64,000 bases of DNA, from positions 7,571,501 to 7,635,500 of the forward strand of contig OX335659.1 of the NCBI GenBank assembly GCA_946894095.1, given 5' to 3'. Shown here piece after piece: positions 1 to 10,960 of this stretch (within the stretch, counting starts at the first letter, position 1; the number at the start of each line of letters is the position of its first letter). A program made the translations under genes and the position numbers. This DNA is from Incurvaria masculella (taxonomy: Eukaryota; Arthropoda; Insecta; Lepidoptera; Incurvariidae). The notes below the pieces were generated by a model, which saw nothing but the letters and a program-made list of their open reading frames with translations, ran no database searches and was not told the DNA's origin.

Positions 1-842
1 GTGCAAAATCGACTTCGTTGAAATCTTCTACACTACCTCACATCTTCTCTTATCTACGGGGGTGCGATTTGCGAATCAGCTTAACATTCACACCTGCCAA
101 CAAGTGGGCAGGCTAACGCAAAATCTTGTTACAGCCTCCTACTTACTACCAAAGATAATCCTAATAATTACCTTTTGCAGCGTCCGGAGCAGCAACTTAT
201 TGCGACCAACCTCACACCTGCCATCTTGATTGACGCAAGGTCTACCGCCTACTTACCTACATGCTGGATACAAACTGAACCTGTAGAGCACGATCAGCCC
301 GAATTTCACGCCGAACAAACATGGAAGAGGCAGCGATTAAGAATTCGTGCCAAGAGCACGAGAGAGAAAGTGAGAAACCGGGCGACCAACGTCGAATGAA
401 CGAACTCTGTCCGCAGGAGACACGGACACGTCAGACGTCACACGGCCGAGAAAGAGAAAGCATTTTATTTGATTGTGTCGCGAGAAGGCGAAAACGTCGC
501 GGTGCGCGCGCTCGCGACACGTGCGTGAGCGAGCGCGAGAGCGCACGCATTCCACGGCAGAATTGGTTGACTTGTACGTGACAGAATAATATAATCTGTG
601 ATTCCCAGTTACAAATATATTTCAGGGATCGGTAGTTTTACATATCAGCATCGATGCGTATCAGCAAATTAAAGGACGGGAGTGGCAACCGATACTCGCT
701 TGTATGGGAGGCGAGGTATTCATTTTACATACAATGTCGGTAGCGCCGGCGAGTTAGTTCTCGTTCGATGACAACACCGCAAATGAGCAAAGAGTTGGTC
801 GAGTTGGCTGAAATAAGTTGTTTATAATTATCTGCTCAAACA
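1..842. other. No gene recognised
   Basis: I see no coding region with a recognisable domain here. Short open frames exist around 321-581, but they lie in a purine-rich, GC-rich patch (about 440-560, rich in GCGAGA and GAGCG) that opens several frames at once on both strands, so they are probably not genes. Confidence 0.5.
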
Positions 843-1500
843 TGTGATGTAAAAAAAAATTAACAAAAAAAATAACCGACTTCAAAGAAAAGGCTCTAAA
901 AAGTAAAAGATAATTGCCATTTTTAACCGACTTCGAAAAAAAGGAGGAGGTTCGTCGGAATCTTTTTTTTTTTCTCTTTTTTTTTTATGTATGTTCACCG
1001 ATTACTCGAAGACCCCTGAACCGATTTGAAAAATTCTTTTTTTTTCGAAAGGGTATACTTTCTAGTTGGTCCCATTTTTTTTTTATCAAAATCGGTTCAG
1101 TAGTTTGGTACTTAAATACAACAAACATCGAATTTCTTAAGCCCGCGAACCCAGAAATATGATTTTTTAGTTACAGTAGCTTTCTTTAAGGGTGAGATTG
1201 CTCAGTATGAGAGGTTTTTTTTTAAATCAACTGTTGGGGGTATTGAAGGGGGTAAAAGAGGGCAAATTGTACAAATTTCTATCTCTAGAGCCGCTGAACC
1301 CAGAAATGTCACAGTAGGTTTTGTTTGAGATGGGAATGTTTACAAAGAGAATATTTTTAAAAATTCTACTATTAGGGGGGTAAAACAGGTCAAAATGAAC
1401 ACATTTAGGCGAAAACCACTCATGTTGAGATCTCCGAAACCAATTATCCTAGAAACTTTAAATTTTCAGTGACTTCTTTTTACGACGAAAAGGCTCGCTT
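843..1500. repeat. AACCGACTTC-type interspersed repeat with poly-T runs
   Basis: The sequence carries AACCGACTTC twice (about 873-882 and 925-934), the second followed by a GGAGGAGG run and GTCGGAATC. The same string recurs at 61828-61870 and, in reverse complement, at about 2650-2670 and 2985-3075. From about 1140 to 1500 there are loosely repeated blocks that each contain an AAATTCAACTGTT-like line and a run of Gs, suggesting an old tandem structure. This repeat type is common in moth and butterfly genomes; that is background knowledge, not a search result. No coding capacity is evident. Confidence 0.6.
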
Positions 1501-1656
1501 GTGATTTTACAAAATTCAACTGTTAAGGGGATACACGAGACCGTATGTACACATTTTCATACAACACTTACGCAAGAAACAGGCTCTCCGGAAAAATGGA
1601 AGGATGAGAAATTCAGAAGCTCAGCGGTTCTGGACATTCGTTGTTTTGCCTTGTTA

Positions 1657-1930
1657 GGGTTCCGTACCCAAAGGGTACCAACGGATACTATATTACTAAG
1701 CTTCCGCTGTCCGTCCGTCCGTCCGTCTGTCCCAGCGCTCTATCTCATGAACCGTGAACTCATGAATCCAGATAGGTACCGGTCTACCTTTCGTCAGAAA
1801 TGAGATTTCTTAATGGTTTCATATCTCATAATGCTCGTTCATTGTAGGGTTTAGTAACAGTTTAAAGGGTTCGCATGAGATAGTGAGGTGCGCATGATCT
1901 TCTTTCCACTTTGTATGTGAAGTTGAGCAG
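1657..1930 (+). repeat. GGGTTCCGT interspersed repeat, diverged copy 1
   Basis: This copy begins with GGGTTCCGTACCCAAAGGGT and has the diagnostic (CCGT)n run at about 1709-1728, followed by the conserved ATCTCATGAACCGTGA line. The second half is diverged compared with the copies near 47 kb, 50 kb, 55.6 kb and 61.9 kb. The start of the repeat is a small palindrome (GGGTACGG... against CCGTACCC). Confidence 0.65.
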
Positions 1931-1987
1931 GATGGCTCGCCCACCTTGAGTCAAAAACTTACGCCACCACTAAAAAGCAAAAAATTA

Positions 1988-2500
1988 AATATTTTTAAAT
2001 AAAAAAAGGACCGCCTTCAAAAAAACCGGAACTAAAAAGCAAAAAATAATTGGTTACTTTTAATTAATGTACGACAAGCTATTTTAATACTAACTAATTA
2101 TGTACAATTTCTTAATTTTTAATCATCTTTTGAAGTCGGTGCCTTGGGTGGACGTTCTATAAGGGCTGTAAGTAGTTAGATTAATATTACCTATAGCTAA
2201 GAAAGAAATATAAGCAGGTAGCTACTTACATTAACCTACTTAAAGGAAAAAACACAAAATCAAAAATTTAATAAACAAACAGGTCGGAAAAACGTATGTA
2301 GGCAAGTAGGTACTTTGTAATTTAAATATTTAACATCTTTTGAAGGCACCGACTTCAAAAGATGATTAAAAATTAAGAAATTGTACATAATTAGTTAGTA
2401 TTAAAATAGCTTGTCGTACATTAATTAAAAGTAACCAATTATTTTTTGCTTTTTAGTTCCGGTTTTTTTGAAGGCGGTCCTTTTTTTATTTAAAAATATT
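1988..2500. repeat. Foldback element with near-perfect 156-bp inverted arms
   Basis: Bases 1988-2143 and 2345-2500 are reverse complements over about 156 bp with almost no mismatch; the arms run from AAATATTTTTAAAT to GAAGTCGGTGCC. The loop of about 200 bp has no open frame of note. The arms sit inside the AACCGACTTC repeat family. The near-identity suggests a young or gene-converted palindrome, or a non-autonomous inverted-repeat transposon. Confidence 0.75.
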
Positions 2501-2579
2501 TTTGTAGTTACGATTATTGTTATTTTTTGAGTCGGCGCCCCGCGGCGTCAGCTCGGCACGCGCTGCGCCAATCAAGAGA

Positions 2580-3080
2580 ACCTTGGCTAATACAATAATC
2601 ATAACTACAAAAATGGCAATTATTTTTTACTTTTTAGAGCTTTTTCTTTGAAGTCGGTTATTTTTTTGTTATTTTTTTTATTTGTTTATTTTTAGTGAAT
2701 CTGAAGTTAACTTACTAATTTGTACACGTCCTTTCCAATAAAAAAAGAATCACCGAAATCGGTTGGCGTTATATTGAGTTATTCGTCCATTTGTCGTGCA
2801 CATCTTAATACAAATTTAAGACTTATATTATTTTCTAATGTATATCATTGTAAAAACTTAACCAAATTAAAATGGGACCACTTGGGAAGCACTAGCTTTT
2901 ATTAAAAAAAATAATCATTAAAATCGGTTCACCCAGGCAAAAGTTATGAGGTAACAAACATTAAAAAAAACATACAGACGAATTGATAACCTCCTCCTTT
3001 TTTTAAGTCGGTTAAAAAAAACAAAAAAAAACACAGACGAATTGATGACCTCCTCCTTTTTTGAAGTCGGTTAAAAAACA
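2580..3080 (-). repeat. Reverse-oriented AACCGACTTC repeat block
   Basis: Bases about 2606-2690 are the reverse complement of about 843-920, and GAAGTCGGTTA occurs again near 3062-3072. A sub-block ending in CAGACGAATTGATRACCTCCTCC is present twice in direct tandem (about 2970-3020 and 3030-3075). Together with 843-1500 this makes a larger inverted pair around the foldback at 1988-2500. Confidence 0.6.
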
Positions 3081-3411
3081 TCTGGGTATGGTAGCGATCC
3101 CACGCACGTGGCGTACGTTGCCCTCCCTGAGGTCAGGCCACCGGAACCAACGAAAGTCGATGTCCCGCGGCGGGCGCGCGGCGCGGGGACGGCACCGCGG
3201 GGGCCGCGGTCGGAAGCCATGCAGCCATCGTGTAGATCACGTTACCTTCTCTTGCTGTATTATTCTGTGGCGCTAACGTATTCGATCAATCACAACTAAC
3301 GCTCCTTCGGTGGCACAAAATTGATCCATCCCATGAGAGTAATGAGACGAAGCGATCGACCCGCTAGAGAATCTTCCTACCTCTTTTGTAAAATGTTTTC
3401 AAAGCACGTTT

Positions 3412-3600
3412 AAATTTAACTAACTGAGGTCCCCGGCTCTGTACGGGGTTAATGCCGTTTGGATCTGATGTCGGACTGAAATATTTCCAGGATATTAATA
3501 TGAGTTCACCATACAAACTTTCATCCCCTAAAAAGGTAGCCTATGTCCTTCTATGAGGTCCATATTACCCCTGTACCGATGTTCATAAAATAATGTTACA
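3412..3600 (-). mobile_element. Helitron-like 3' end fragment
   Basis: AACTAACTGAGGTCCCCGGC followed by a GTACGGGG hairpin arm is the reverse complement, with small changes, of the end seen at 46877-46897 (GGACCTCAGCTAGT). Known Helitron 3' ends have a short GC hairpin just before CTRR. Only the end region is recognisable and no helicase gene is present. Confidence 0.5.
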
Positions 3601-4272
3601 GCTGTTGAGGCGTCAAATCGCAACAGACAGTTACTTTCGAATTTATAGTATTACAATAAATAATAATAAGGGATGGGAAAGACTTTCCATACCGAATCAT
3701 TTGTTTAGAATATGCAGTATATTAGAGACAGATTAGAATAGAACCGTTCCATGATCCGATTACCTATCGCAAAAACATTTAAGGTGAGCGTGGATACTCA
3801 TTAAAAACTACAAAGAGACATTTGCTTAGATGTAAAGATTCAGCGAATGCAGTCTTGGAAGAACACGATAATGCCTTGAATTGAATACTACCCAGTACAC
3901 GAATCCTAAATATTTTTCACTTGCCTAGACATAAAGAGCCTGCCAGTTTGTTTATTCTCCGTCATAAACCATATGTTACGTTTTCTAAAGAGCCCGATAC
4001 CGTGAGTAACCAGCCGATAATTCCACCGTTATAGAATGGCGAGTGAGAGCTGAAGTGAGTCACGCCATTCAACAACCGCGATCACCCACTAATGCCAATC
4101 CGAAGAACATTTCCAATTACGTAGACCTCATTCTACATCCATGATGAAGATACAAACTATTCATAGAGATAAATACCCAACTAGATGGAAGTTTTATGAT
4201 TCATTCAATCTACTCCGAGTAATGTAAATAAATAGCTTGATGTCTCCTTACAGAACATACTTCTGCAGTACA
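3601..4272. other. No gene or repeat recognised
   Basis: The stretch is AT-rich and I see no domain-bearing frame, tRNA or clear repeat boundary in it. Confidence 0.5.
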
Positions 4273-4715
4273 GGCCCCCTACTACGAACACTGTCGAGTA
4301 AGCGCTATCGAGAACGCGATATCGCCTGTCAAAAATATTGTATGCGTTTGACAGATGGTATCGAGAGCGCTTTAGATACAAACAGTCGTATTCAGAGAGC
4401 ACCTGTCAAAACTTAGTACGAGATTAGCACCGGACAAACCATACAAAAACCGCTTTACGCCCGTTGCCACCACCTCCCGCTACAAAACTACCAAAGTTAC
4501 TTTTCGGTTACACCGTGCAAATATACCATGTAACCGAAAGTTACTTTTCGGATTTAAGGTAGCTGGCGGTGGTGAAATCAGGGGTTAGTCCGGCGTATTA
4601 AAGTTAGTCGGCCCACTCTGAATAGACCTGCAACTGTCAAACGCAAACAGTATTTATGACGGGCGATATCGCCTTCGCGATAGCGCTTACTCGACAGCGT
4701 TCGTAGTAGCGGGCC
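4273..4715. mobile_element. Short inverted-repeat element (MITE-like), 443 bp
   Basis: The ends are inverted arms of about 85 bp: 4273-4355 and 4627-4715 share GTCGAGTAAGCGCTATCG, a GCGATATCGCC core and GCGTTTGACAG, with several mismatches. The interior at about 4380-4460 (CAAAACTTAGTA, AAACCATACAAAAACCG) resembles 59750-59810 and, reversed, 62340-62410, so the family is dispersed in this window. At 4496-4550 there is a second hairpin made of two opposed copies of a TAACCGAAA-type string. No transposase is encoded. Confidence 0.65.
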
Positions 4716-5071
4716 AGGTCGGCCGGTTTTATTTCACCTGACGTTTGGTGTGTAAGGGTGTGTGTGTATACGTGTGGTCTCAATATGTTGCAGAGATAAT
4801 GCTTCCGGTTCGCGAAGTCACGGGTCGCGCTCTCGTGGTCCACTTGCCGGGGCGGTCGGACCGGTGGTGGTGCGGTGGTGGTGCCAGTATGCAGATTGGA
4901 TATTCGAGTCAACCGAATTCTTCATTCTGTATGGCGCGCTCTTCCGGTTCTTGTCAATGTTTCTTGGAGAGATTTGCCAGGGTGGGTGACAGCGTGAAAA
5001 GTTACCTCACTGGATTTGCCACTGAAGTGCATGACTTAAAATGCAATTTAAATGGTGAACTAATCCTATTC

Positions 5072-5119
5072 GGGGAGGTCACGACATTTTTGTTGCTGAA
5101 TCTGGATTCACAGCTTAGA
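5072..5119 (+). repeat. Fragment of the 559-bp GGAGGTCACGAC inverted-repeat family
   Basis: GGGAGGTCACGACATTTTTG and the following GCTGAATCTGGATTCAC match the end of the copies at 44845-45403 and 47157-47715, with a small internal deletion. Only about 48 bp of one terminus is left, directly next to a tRNA-derived SINE. Confidence 0.55.
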
Positions 5120-5860
5120 GCGGCTCGTAGCCTAGCGGCGCGGGGACTGGCCTAGCATACCAGAGGCCTGGGTTCAATTCCGACATGCACCACTGTATTC
5201 CTCTTTCCGAGTTCGATAAGTGCATTTCGGCACGAATGCGAGCTGCTCCATGGTTCGGAATCCAGATAAAACTGTAGGTCTCCTTCCCCTACTAGCCCGC
5301 CCTCGGTTTAAGCACGACTCGCCCTGTGGTGTGGTGCGTCGGCAGCTGAGGGGACCCCGCCGCTCGAACTTCGCCACGCGGCGGGGGCAGGCGCCATTCG
5401 CCGCCCAACCACGTGTTCCAGGCATAATCACCAATGGGTACCGTACCGAATCTTGTTTTTTTTTTTTTGCCGGCATTAGAGACAGTGCGCGTAACACTTC
5501 TCAGTGTAGTCGTTCGTATTAGGGGGCCCAATTAGGAGCCTACTATTAGTTGTTGTTTCTGTTTGTTGTGCATTAATTTAATTTATCTGGTTTTAATTTG
5601 GTTAGACAGAATTAGTACCCATCTAGTGACGTATGGTTAAGGACCCGGCCCCGCTAACCCACTGATATCCGCATGGCATTCACTTAACCATACGTCACAA
5701 CTGGCGTCACGCACAGCGTGGAAATGTCCCTCAGACATTCTTCCTTTCCTTCAAAAAAAAAATAAATATTTAAATCCATACCATTACATGAAGTCGTCCT
5801 CAAATATAGGGATGGTCCTGGCATGGCACCTAGTACCTTCGGAAATGTGATGACTGGTAG
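5120..5860 (+). mobile_element. tRNA-derived SINE, interrupted copy
   Basis: The head looks tRNA-derived: TAGCCTAGCGGC near 5127 fits a Pol III A box and GGGTTCAATTCC near 5169 fits a B box. The same head is at 62870-62940. The SINE body (TGGTTCGGAATCCAGATAAAACTGTAGG) follows to about 5297. The usual tail (GGTCCTGGCATGGCACCTAG) appears only at about 5812-5860, after a foreign block at 5298-5773. Confidence 0.65.
5298..5773 (+). repeat. Retroposon-like block inserted in the SINE
   Basis: This block separates the two halves of the SINE at 5120-5860. It contains a long hairpin (GTGACGTATGGTTAA at about 5628 against TTAACCATACGTCAC at about 5684-5698) and ends in AAAAAAAAAATAAATA, an A-rich tail fitting retroposition on the plus strand. 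It has no recognised coding region. It may be the 3' end of a LINE or a second SINE type. Confidence 0.45.
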
Positions 5861-6092
5861 GTATTTGTTAAATGATAGGTATTACGAGGCGGATGCGTCG
5901 AAGACTTGAACATTTATTGATCAGAAAAAGGTGCAGATTTCAAGTACCAACGTAAACAAAGACGATGATCAAACTATTAGAAAAACATATTTACTCATTG
6001 TATTTACTAGTACGTGGGTAGGTAGACGAACACGCAGAGATAGATGTGTACCCAATCTATAAATTATTTTACCGAGTCGCACATTAGCTGTC

Positions 6093-6715
6093 ATGTCAAG
6101 GGGTCTTCACTCGAGCAAAAAGTGTACACCAAGATTACCAGTAGTCAAAATTATCAAGATTAACTTGTAATTTCTATATTCTCAAGGTTTTTTAAATACT
6201 AAGAAAGATTCCTGATAAAAGATGCTCTTCCAAAATGAAAAAAAAGGCATGAGGATTTTCAAATGATTTCGGGAATACTTATTTCTCGAACACATGAACT
6301 TGTGTATATGGAATGTTAGGTATATGGAACTCTGCTGGGATCCATATACCTTACTCGTGCTTGGCTTAGCTAAAGTAAAGTTTTCGACTGTCAAATTCGA
6401 TAATCGTTCCATACATTTTATGTCAAAACTGGCAGTCGGAGGACATACTTTGGCTTAGCTATCGCTATCTCTAATATCTATAGCTATAGCTATCGCAATC
6501 TCGCGTAGCTAATCGCTACGAATCTCAGCATAAGATTCCCCGAAATTAGCATGAATTTTATAAGATAGCAATGGTTTCCTTGGGAAGGTTTCCTAAGATT
6601 AGGTACTCCAGATTACCTAATATTTCCAGGTTCATCGGACTTCCAACAGATTCCCTTGATTGCCTAAGATTACCAAACAATTCGACAACAGATTCCCTGA
6701 GTGACTGACCCCTCG
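6093..6715. repeat. Candidate inverted-repeat element with GAGGGGTCA-type ends
   Basis: The left end (AAGGGGTCTTCACTCGAGC, about 6098) and right end (GAGTGACTGACCCCTCGTG, about 6698-6716) are imperfect inverted repeats. A line from the left part, AAAAAGTGTACACCAAGATT, reappears reversed at about 46220-46250, next to another GAGTGATTGACCCCTCGTG end. The middle (about 6450-6525) is rich in AGCTATAGCTAT repeats. No protein is encoded. Confidence 0.5.
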
Positions 6716-6759
6716 TGTCATGTCATGCCTTCATTGATGAGGCCACAATACAAATAAAA

Positions 6760-7010
6760 AACGTTTTTTACCCGACTGCGAAAGAAGGAGGGTTATGTTT
6801 TTCGAGTGTATGTATGTATGTATATATGTATGTATGTATGTATATTTCTTTGTCGCCCCCTGCAGCCTAAACGGCTTGATGGATTTTAGCTTGAGAGGTG
6901 TCGTTACATTCGTCTTAATTGTGAGAGTGACACTGGGTATATCAAAATCATAAAAAAAATCATGGCTGATTTTTGGCGCCAAATTATGTGTTTTCAAATA
7001 TTTTTTTTCT
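6760..7010 (+). repeat. ACCCGACTGCG-type repeat with (TATG)n microsatellite
   Basis: TTTTTTACCCGACTGCGAAAG is followed by GGAGGGTTATG and a TATG/TGTA run at about 6808-6847, then a CCTGCAGCCTAAACGGCTTG line. This layout is typical of a microsatellite-associated repeat widespread in Lepidoptera (background knowledge). The related string ACCCGACAGCG is inside both arms of the foldback at 10142-10960. Confidence 0.55.
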
Positions 7011-7180
7011 TGAAACCTATCGAGTGGGGTATCAAACTAAAGGGTTTTTTAAATAGTTTACAAAAAGGTGTGCAACTTATATGTTTAAATGTAATTTGGA
7101 ATAAGAAATTCCAAAAACATCAAAATATTCAACGTTAAAAATTAATTCAAATAATTTTTGTTTACGCAAGCGCGCTGGTC

Positions 7181-8184
7181 ACACCAACTCAGGTCATATA
7201 CTCCTCTTTTCACTACGTCCAGCTATATGAAATGTAGTTTCGATTACATTGCATATTTATATGGTGTAACCGAAAGATAACTTTGGGATGACTGTAACTG
7301 GAAGTGGTGGATCCGGGCGATAGTCAGATAGATTTTCGACATTCTCGGTCGCCGCATAGACCGATATCACTATCATTGCTTTACTATCAGCATTCTGCAC
7401 CTGCACAGCTCATAAATCCATACTTCCGTTGTCAATGGGTGTCACGCTGGGGAAGGTCCGCTTGTTCCACAAGAGGGCGACCCTACAGTGCCGAGATACT
7501 GTGGTGCCCAAAATCGGTATCAATCTGATAATATCTAAAAGCTTTACCAAAGATAGGAAAACTTTCCATGAAGATGTCGTCAGCCCCCTGATGAGGACCT
7601 TTGTTACATAGGGTACATAAAATATGATCGTCATAATAATATTGCTGATCTTTAACCTTGCGTCCTTGGGAGCAGTGGGAAGGAAAAGCACGGCTTTGCC
7701 AAAGTTGGGTTTATCATCATATATCACATATTATTAACACGTTATATTATTCAAAATAATAAACCAGGAGTTCATGTACGGATTAAATCATGAACGTTAT
7801 ATTTTGATGGGCTTTGGAGGCAAGAAAAGCAATAAACGCACAGTTGGGATGTAACAGTTATAAGCTCCAAGGTAACACATTCGATCGGGCGATTGTGGAC
7901 CTCGGGCCCACATATACTTGCAAACGATGAATCCAGGTCTCTTTCGCCGCATCCAGTTAAAGTTCTAAACTGTGAAACTGGAACTTAACTAGCTCAATAA
8001 TTAAATAAAAATGGCTTTAACAATGCTTTTGACTCACATTCAAAGGTGTCAGTCAAGAGACAACTTCCAGTCTTATGAAGTAGTGGATATAAATATTATA
8101 ATCATGGTTATTATGGAGATTATTGAATTTTAACTAGCAGTTAGTTTATACATGGATGAAATCCTGTGATCAAAGCGATTACTA
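7181..8184. other. No gene recognised
   Basis: A 105-codon minus-strand frame at 7410-7727 and shorter ones show no motif I recognise. The TAACCGAAA string seen at 4500-4550 occurs again near 7268, hinting at another remnant of that repeat. Confidence 0.45.
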
Positions 8185-9222
8185 CTGGGTCCGTCACTTG
8201 AACTGTTACTTCTATTTTCAAAATAATAATGACAGCGCGCCAAATTTTGGTGAAACGTCAATCTGTTTCATTGTTTTAAGTGGGCGAAAAGAGCGGGAAC
8301 AAATTTGAATTGTATAACTTTTCGCAATGGATATTAAACCTAACATTGTGATCGTTTTGTATTTGACCGGAAAATCACAACCAGTCATCGTTCGGGAGCT
8401 CCGACATTTACATGTGAACAAAATGTTAGTGCATCGAACCATTAAGCGTTATAACCTAGCATTTCTAAACGGCATAGAGGCGGTCATCCGAAAATAGCAG
8501 TATCACATGATATGGTTCGAAAGGTAAAGGCTCGAATTCAAGGAAATCCTCACCAGTGTTCTGCAAAATTTGCGAAAAGTCAGACAATACCCGACTCAAG
8601 TAATCGGCGCATACTGAAATAAAAAGAAATGCAACTGAAGCCCTACCAACAAGATACAAAAATTACAGCATCTTAGTTCAGCGCAGAAGGCAGTTCGACT
8701 ACAAAGAGCTCAAGCAATGAAAGTCTTGCGTGGCGATCTGGAAAACATTGTTTTTTCTGATGAAAATATGTTTATTGTCTAACAGTATATAAACAAACAA
8801 CATTTTCGTGTTTGGCTACAGGGAAAATCCAACGAGAATTTAGACGATGGAGTTCCCGTTCGTAAGCAAGCGCCCGCTTCTGTTATGGTCTCGGCTGCAG
8901 TGACCGCAAATGGTCGCTATTCACTCGTGTTTATCGAGAAGGGCGTCAAAGTCAACCAGCAAGTGTGTTCAAAAGGTGTTAAATGAGGCGCTCATACCAT
9001 GTGCACGTGTAAACAATGCAGTACAAAACGCTGGACGTTCCAACAACACTCAGCATCGTCTCAGAAAGCTCTTATCTATGGATCAAAGGAGGCTATATCG
9101 AACAATAACAATTATTGTCTTAAAATTAAATGTTTTATTGTGATATAATTTTTAACGAACCGTACTTCAATTAACTAAATAACATCATTTTCAATTGGTA
9201 ACACTTCGAGTGACGGACCCTG
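8185..9222 (+). pseudogene. Dead Tc1/mariner-like transposon, 1038 bp
   Basis: The ends are inverted repeats of about 26 bp: CTGGGTCCGTCACTTGAACT at 8185 and, reversed, CAGGGTCCGTCACTCGAAGT at 9222. Both are flanked by TA (8183-8184 and 9223-9224), as expected for Tc1/mariner insertion. Translated pieces read as an IS630-Tc1-mariner transposase: a helix-turn-helix start near 8328, VFSDEN with the first catalytic Asp at 8759-8761, a VRKQAPASVMV line near 8858, and TFQQHSA near 9035. The position normally held by the second catalytic Asp is His (CAC, 9047-9049). Several in-frame stops and frameshifts occur, and the segment carrying the third acidic residue is missing. It cannot make an active enzyme. 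Confidence 0.8.
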
Positions 9223-9316
9223 TATATAACCACAGGATTTGAGTGTCGAACTGTTCGCTTAAAAATTTAGTGTAACTGTAATCAACGATGATGAGAGGGA
9301 GATTCTAAAAAAACCA

Positions 9317-9535
9317 TATATAGGGTGTTAACGGAGATATGGTCCAAAAGCTAACCACGTATTCCTCGGCATATTTGGAGCTAAAAAGGTAGAAGATATT
9401 TTGTTGTACGACTTGAAAAAGATTTTCCCCATACATTTTAAATACCTACAAATAAAATGTTTATCCTTTTTGTTTCAAATATGCCAAGGAATACGTTAAC
9501 GTTTGGACCATACCTCCACTAAAACCTTGTATATA
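9317..9535. mobile_element. MITE, about 220 bp
   Basis: Inverted arms of about 75 bp (TAGGGTGTTAACGGAGATAT at about 9321 and its counterpart ending at 9535) share GTCCAAA, a TATTCCTYGGCATATTTG line and a TA-rich edge. A related copy lies at about 46545-46700 (GGTGATTAACGGAGATACGC ... AACGTTTGGACTC). There is no coding capacity. Confidence 0.65.
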
Positions 9536-9675
9536 TCGGCATATGATCAAAATTCGTTAAATGAGGGAATCTCATTCTATGAACTGTTGACTTAATTAAA
9601 GCCTTAAAGATAACATGAAGAAACTTTTAGAAAATGTAGTTTTGTTTTAATATCAATCAAAAAACTCTATTTGTT

Positions 9676-10075
9676 ACACCTCGTAGTGTAGGGACTAAAA
9701 TATTGCCTTTCATGCAAGAGGTTATGGGCTCAAATCCTCGCATTTGTTATACACTACTTTATCTTGCGAGTTGTTCATGGTTCGGAACCCATGTAAAACT
9801 GTAGGTCACCTTACCCTACTAGGTGACAGGGTTAATCCCGCCTGGGTTGGTATCACCGCATTAGGAAAAACTATGGACGAAGTGGCAATAGATCATTGTC
9901 TGTATTTTCCACCCATGGTATTCGTGTGTAGCCGTGATTGTGTGTAAAGGAAGGTCCTGGCCTGTCACCTAATTCCTTCTGGAATTTGTTGAATTAGGCT
10001 TATATCATGACGGTAGTTGTGTTACATTAGCCATCCATGTCAGGTTCCATAATAATACCTAACCTTACTTTCGTT
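9676..10075 (+). mobile_element. tRNA-derived SINE, near-complete copy
   Basis: The tRNA-like head has GTAGTGTAGGGACTA near 9682 and a B-box-like GGGCTCAAATCC near 9727. The body follows in the same order as the other copies: TGGTTCGGAACCCATGTAAA, TAATCCCGCCTGGGTTGG, TTTTCCACCCATGG, then GGAAGGTCCTGGCCTGTCAC and the CCATGTCAGGTTCCATAATA tail. This is the best copy for defining the family in this window. Confidence 0.7.
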
Positions 10076-10141
10076 GGAATTTATTAACGTGCAGATATTT
10101 AAATGATAAATGCATGCTCTACGAAAACTAAAAATAATTAA

Positions 10142-10960
10142 AATAAAACAAATTATTTAAAAATATAAAAAACCCGACAGCGTAAAAAATTGTAACTTAA
10201 AATTGACTTAGTAAAGGAACTGAAAAGATAGAAACAAGTTGAAAAATTAAATATTTGTTGTGTTTGAATGATCATGGTTGACAGTGTTTACAAACGCAGT
10301 CGGAGGCATAAGATACATTAACTACGATTTATATTTTCAATGGTGTGCCTATGCAAATTTCACGATGGTCGGTTGAGTTCGCGAAACAGACAAACTTACT
10401 TTCGTATTTATTATATGACAGTTAGGAGATTATAATTTGTCTCAATAAGTTTATTTTTGCTATACCCATATCACTAAGAAAATCGCTAGTCATTAATAAT
10501 GGAATGTATTGGGAAATATATAATATATCATTATATAATTCATATTGTGCATCAAATAGTTTAACTATGATTTATATTTTTTTTTGTTATTAAATTCATT
10601 GAAAGTGTACCTATGTAAATTTCATGATGATTGGTGATACCGAGAACGAGAAAAAAAACCTCACTTTAGACATAAAAATGAAAGATAGGATATTGGAACT
10701 TCCCCCACCACGTATTTTCTTGCTCCACCGAAATAATCCATAAAATCGCTAGTCATTTACTATGGAACGTACTGGGGCTATTTGATGCCTCCGACTGCGT
10801 TTGTAAACACTGTCAACCATGATCATTCAAACACAACAAATATTTAATTTTTCAACTTGTTTCTATCTTTTCAGTTCCTTTACTAAGTCAATTTTAAGTT
10901 ATACAATTTTAATTTTTTACGCTGTCGGGTTTTTTATATTTTTAAATAATTTGTTTTATT
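10142..10960. mobile_element. Foldback element, 819 bp, with about 170-bp arms
   Basis: Arms 10142-10309 and 10783-10960 are near-perfect reverse complements, running from AATAAAACAAATTATTT through ACCCGACAGCG to CGCAGTCGGAGGCAT. The roughly 470-bp interior is two imperfect direct repeats (each has an AAATTTCAYGATGRT line, near 10357 and 10619, and an AAATCGCTAGTCATT line, near 10482 and 10743). No transposase is present, so this is a non-autonomous element with internal tandem duplication. Confidence 0.75.

Noticed and set aside
4745..5155. 136-codon frame.
   Set aside because: It crosses from unique DNA into the 559-bp family fragment and the SINE head, so it cannot be a conserved gene.
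5120..5190. True tRNA gene with A and B boxes (also at 9676, 45549, 54171 and 62870).
   Set aside because: No cloverleaf can be drawn, box spacing varies, and each is followed by a shared SINE body.
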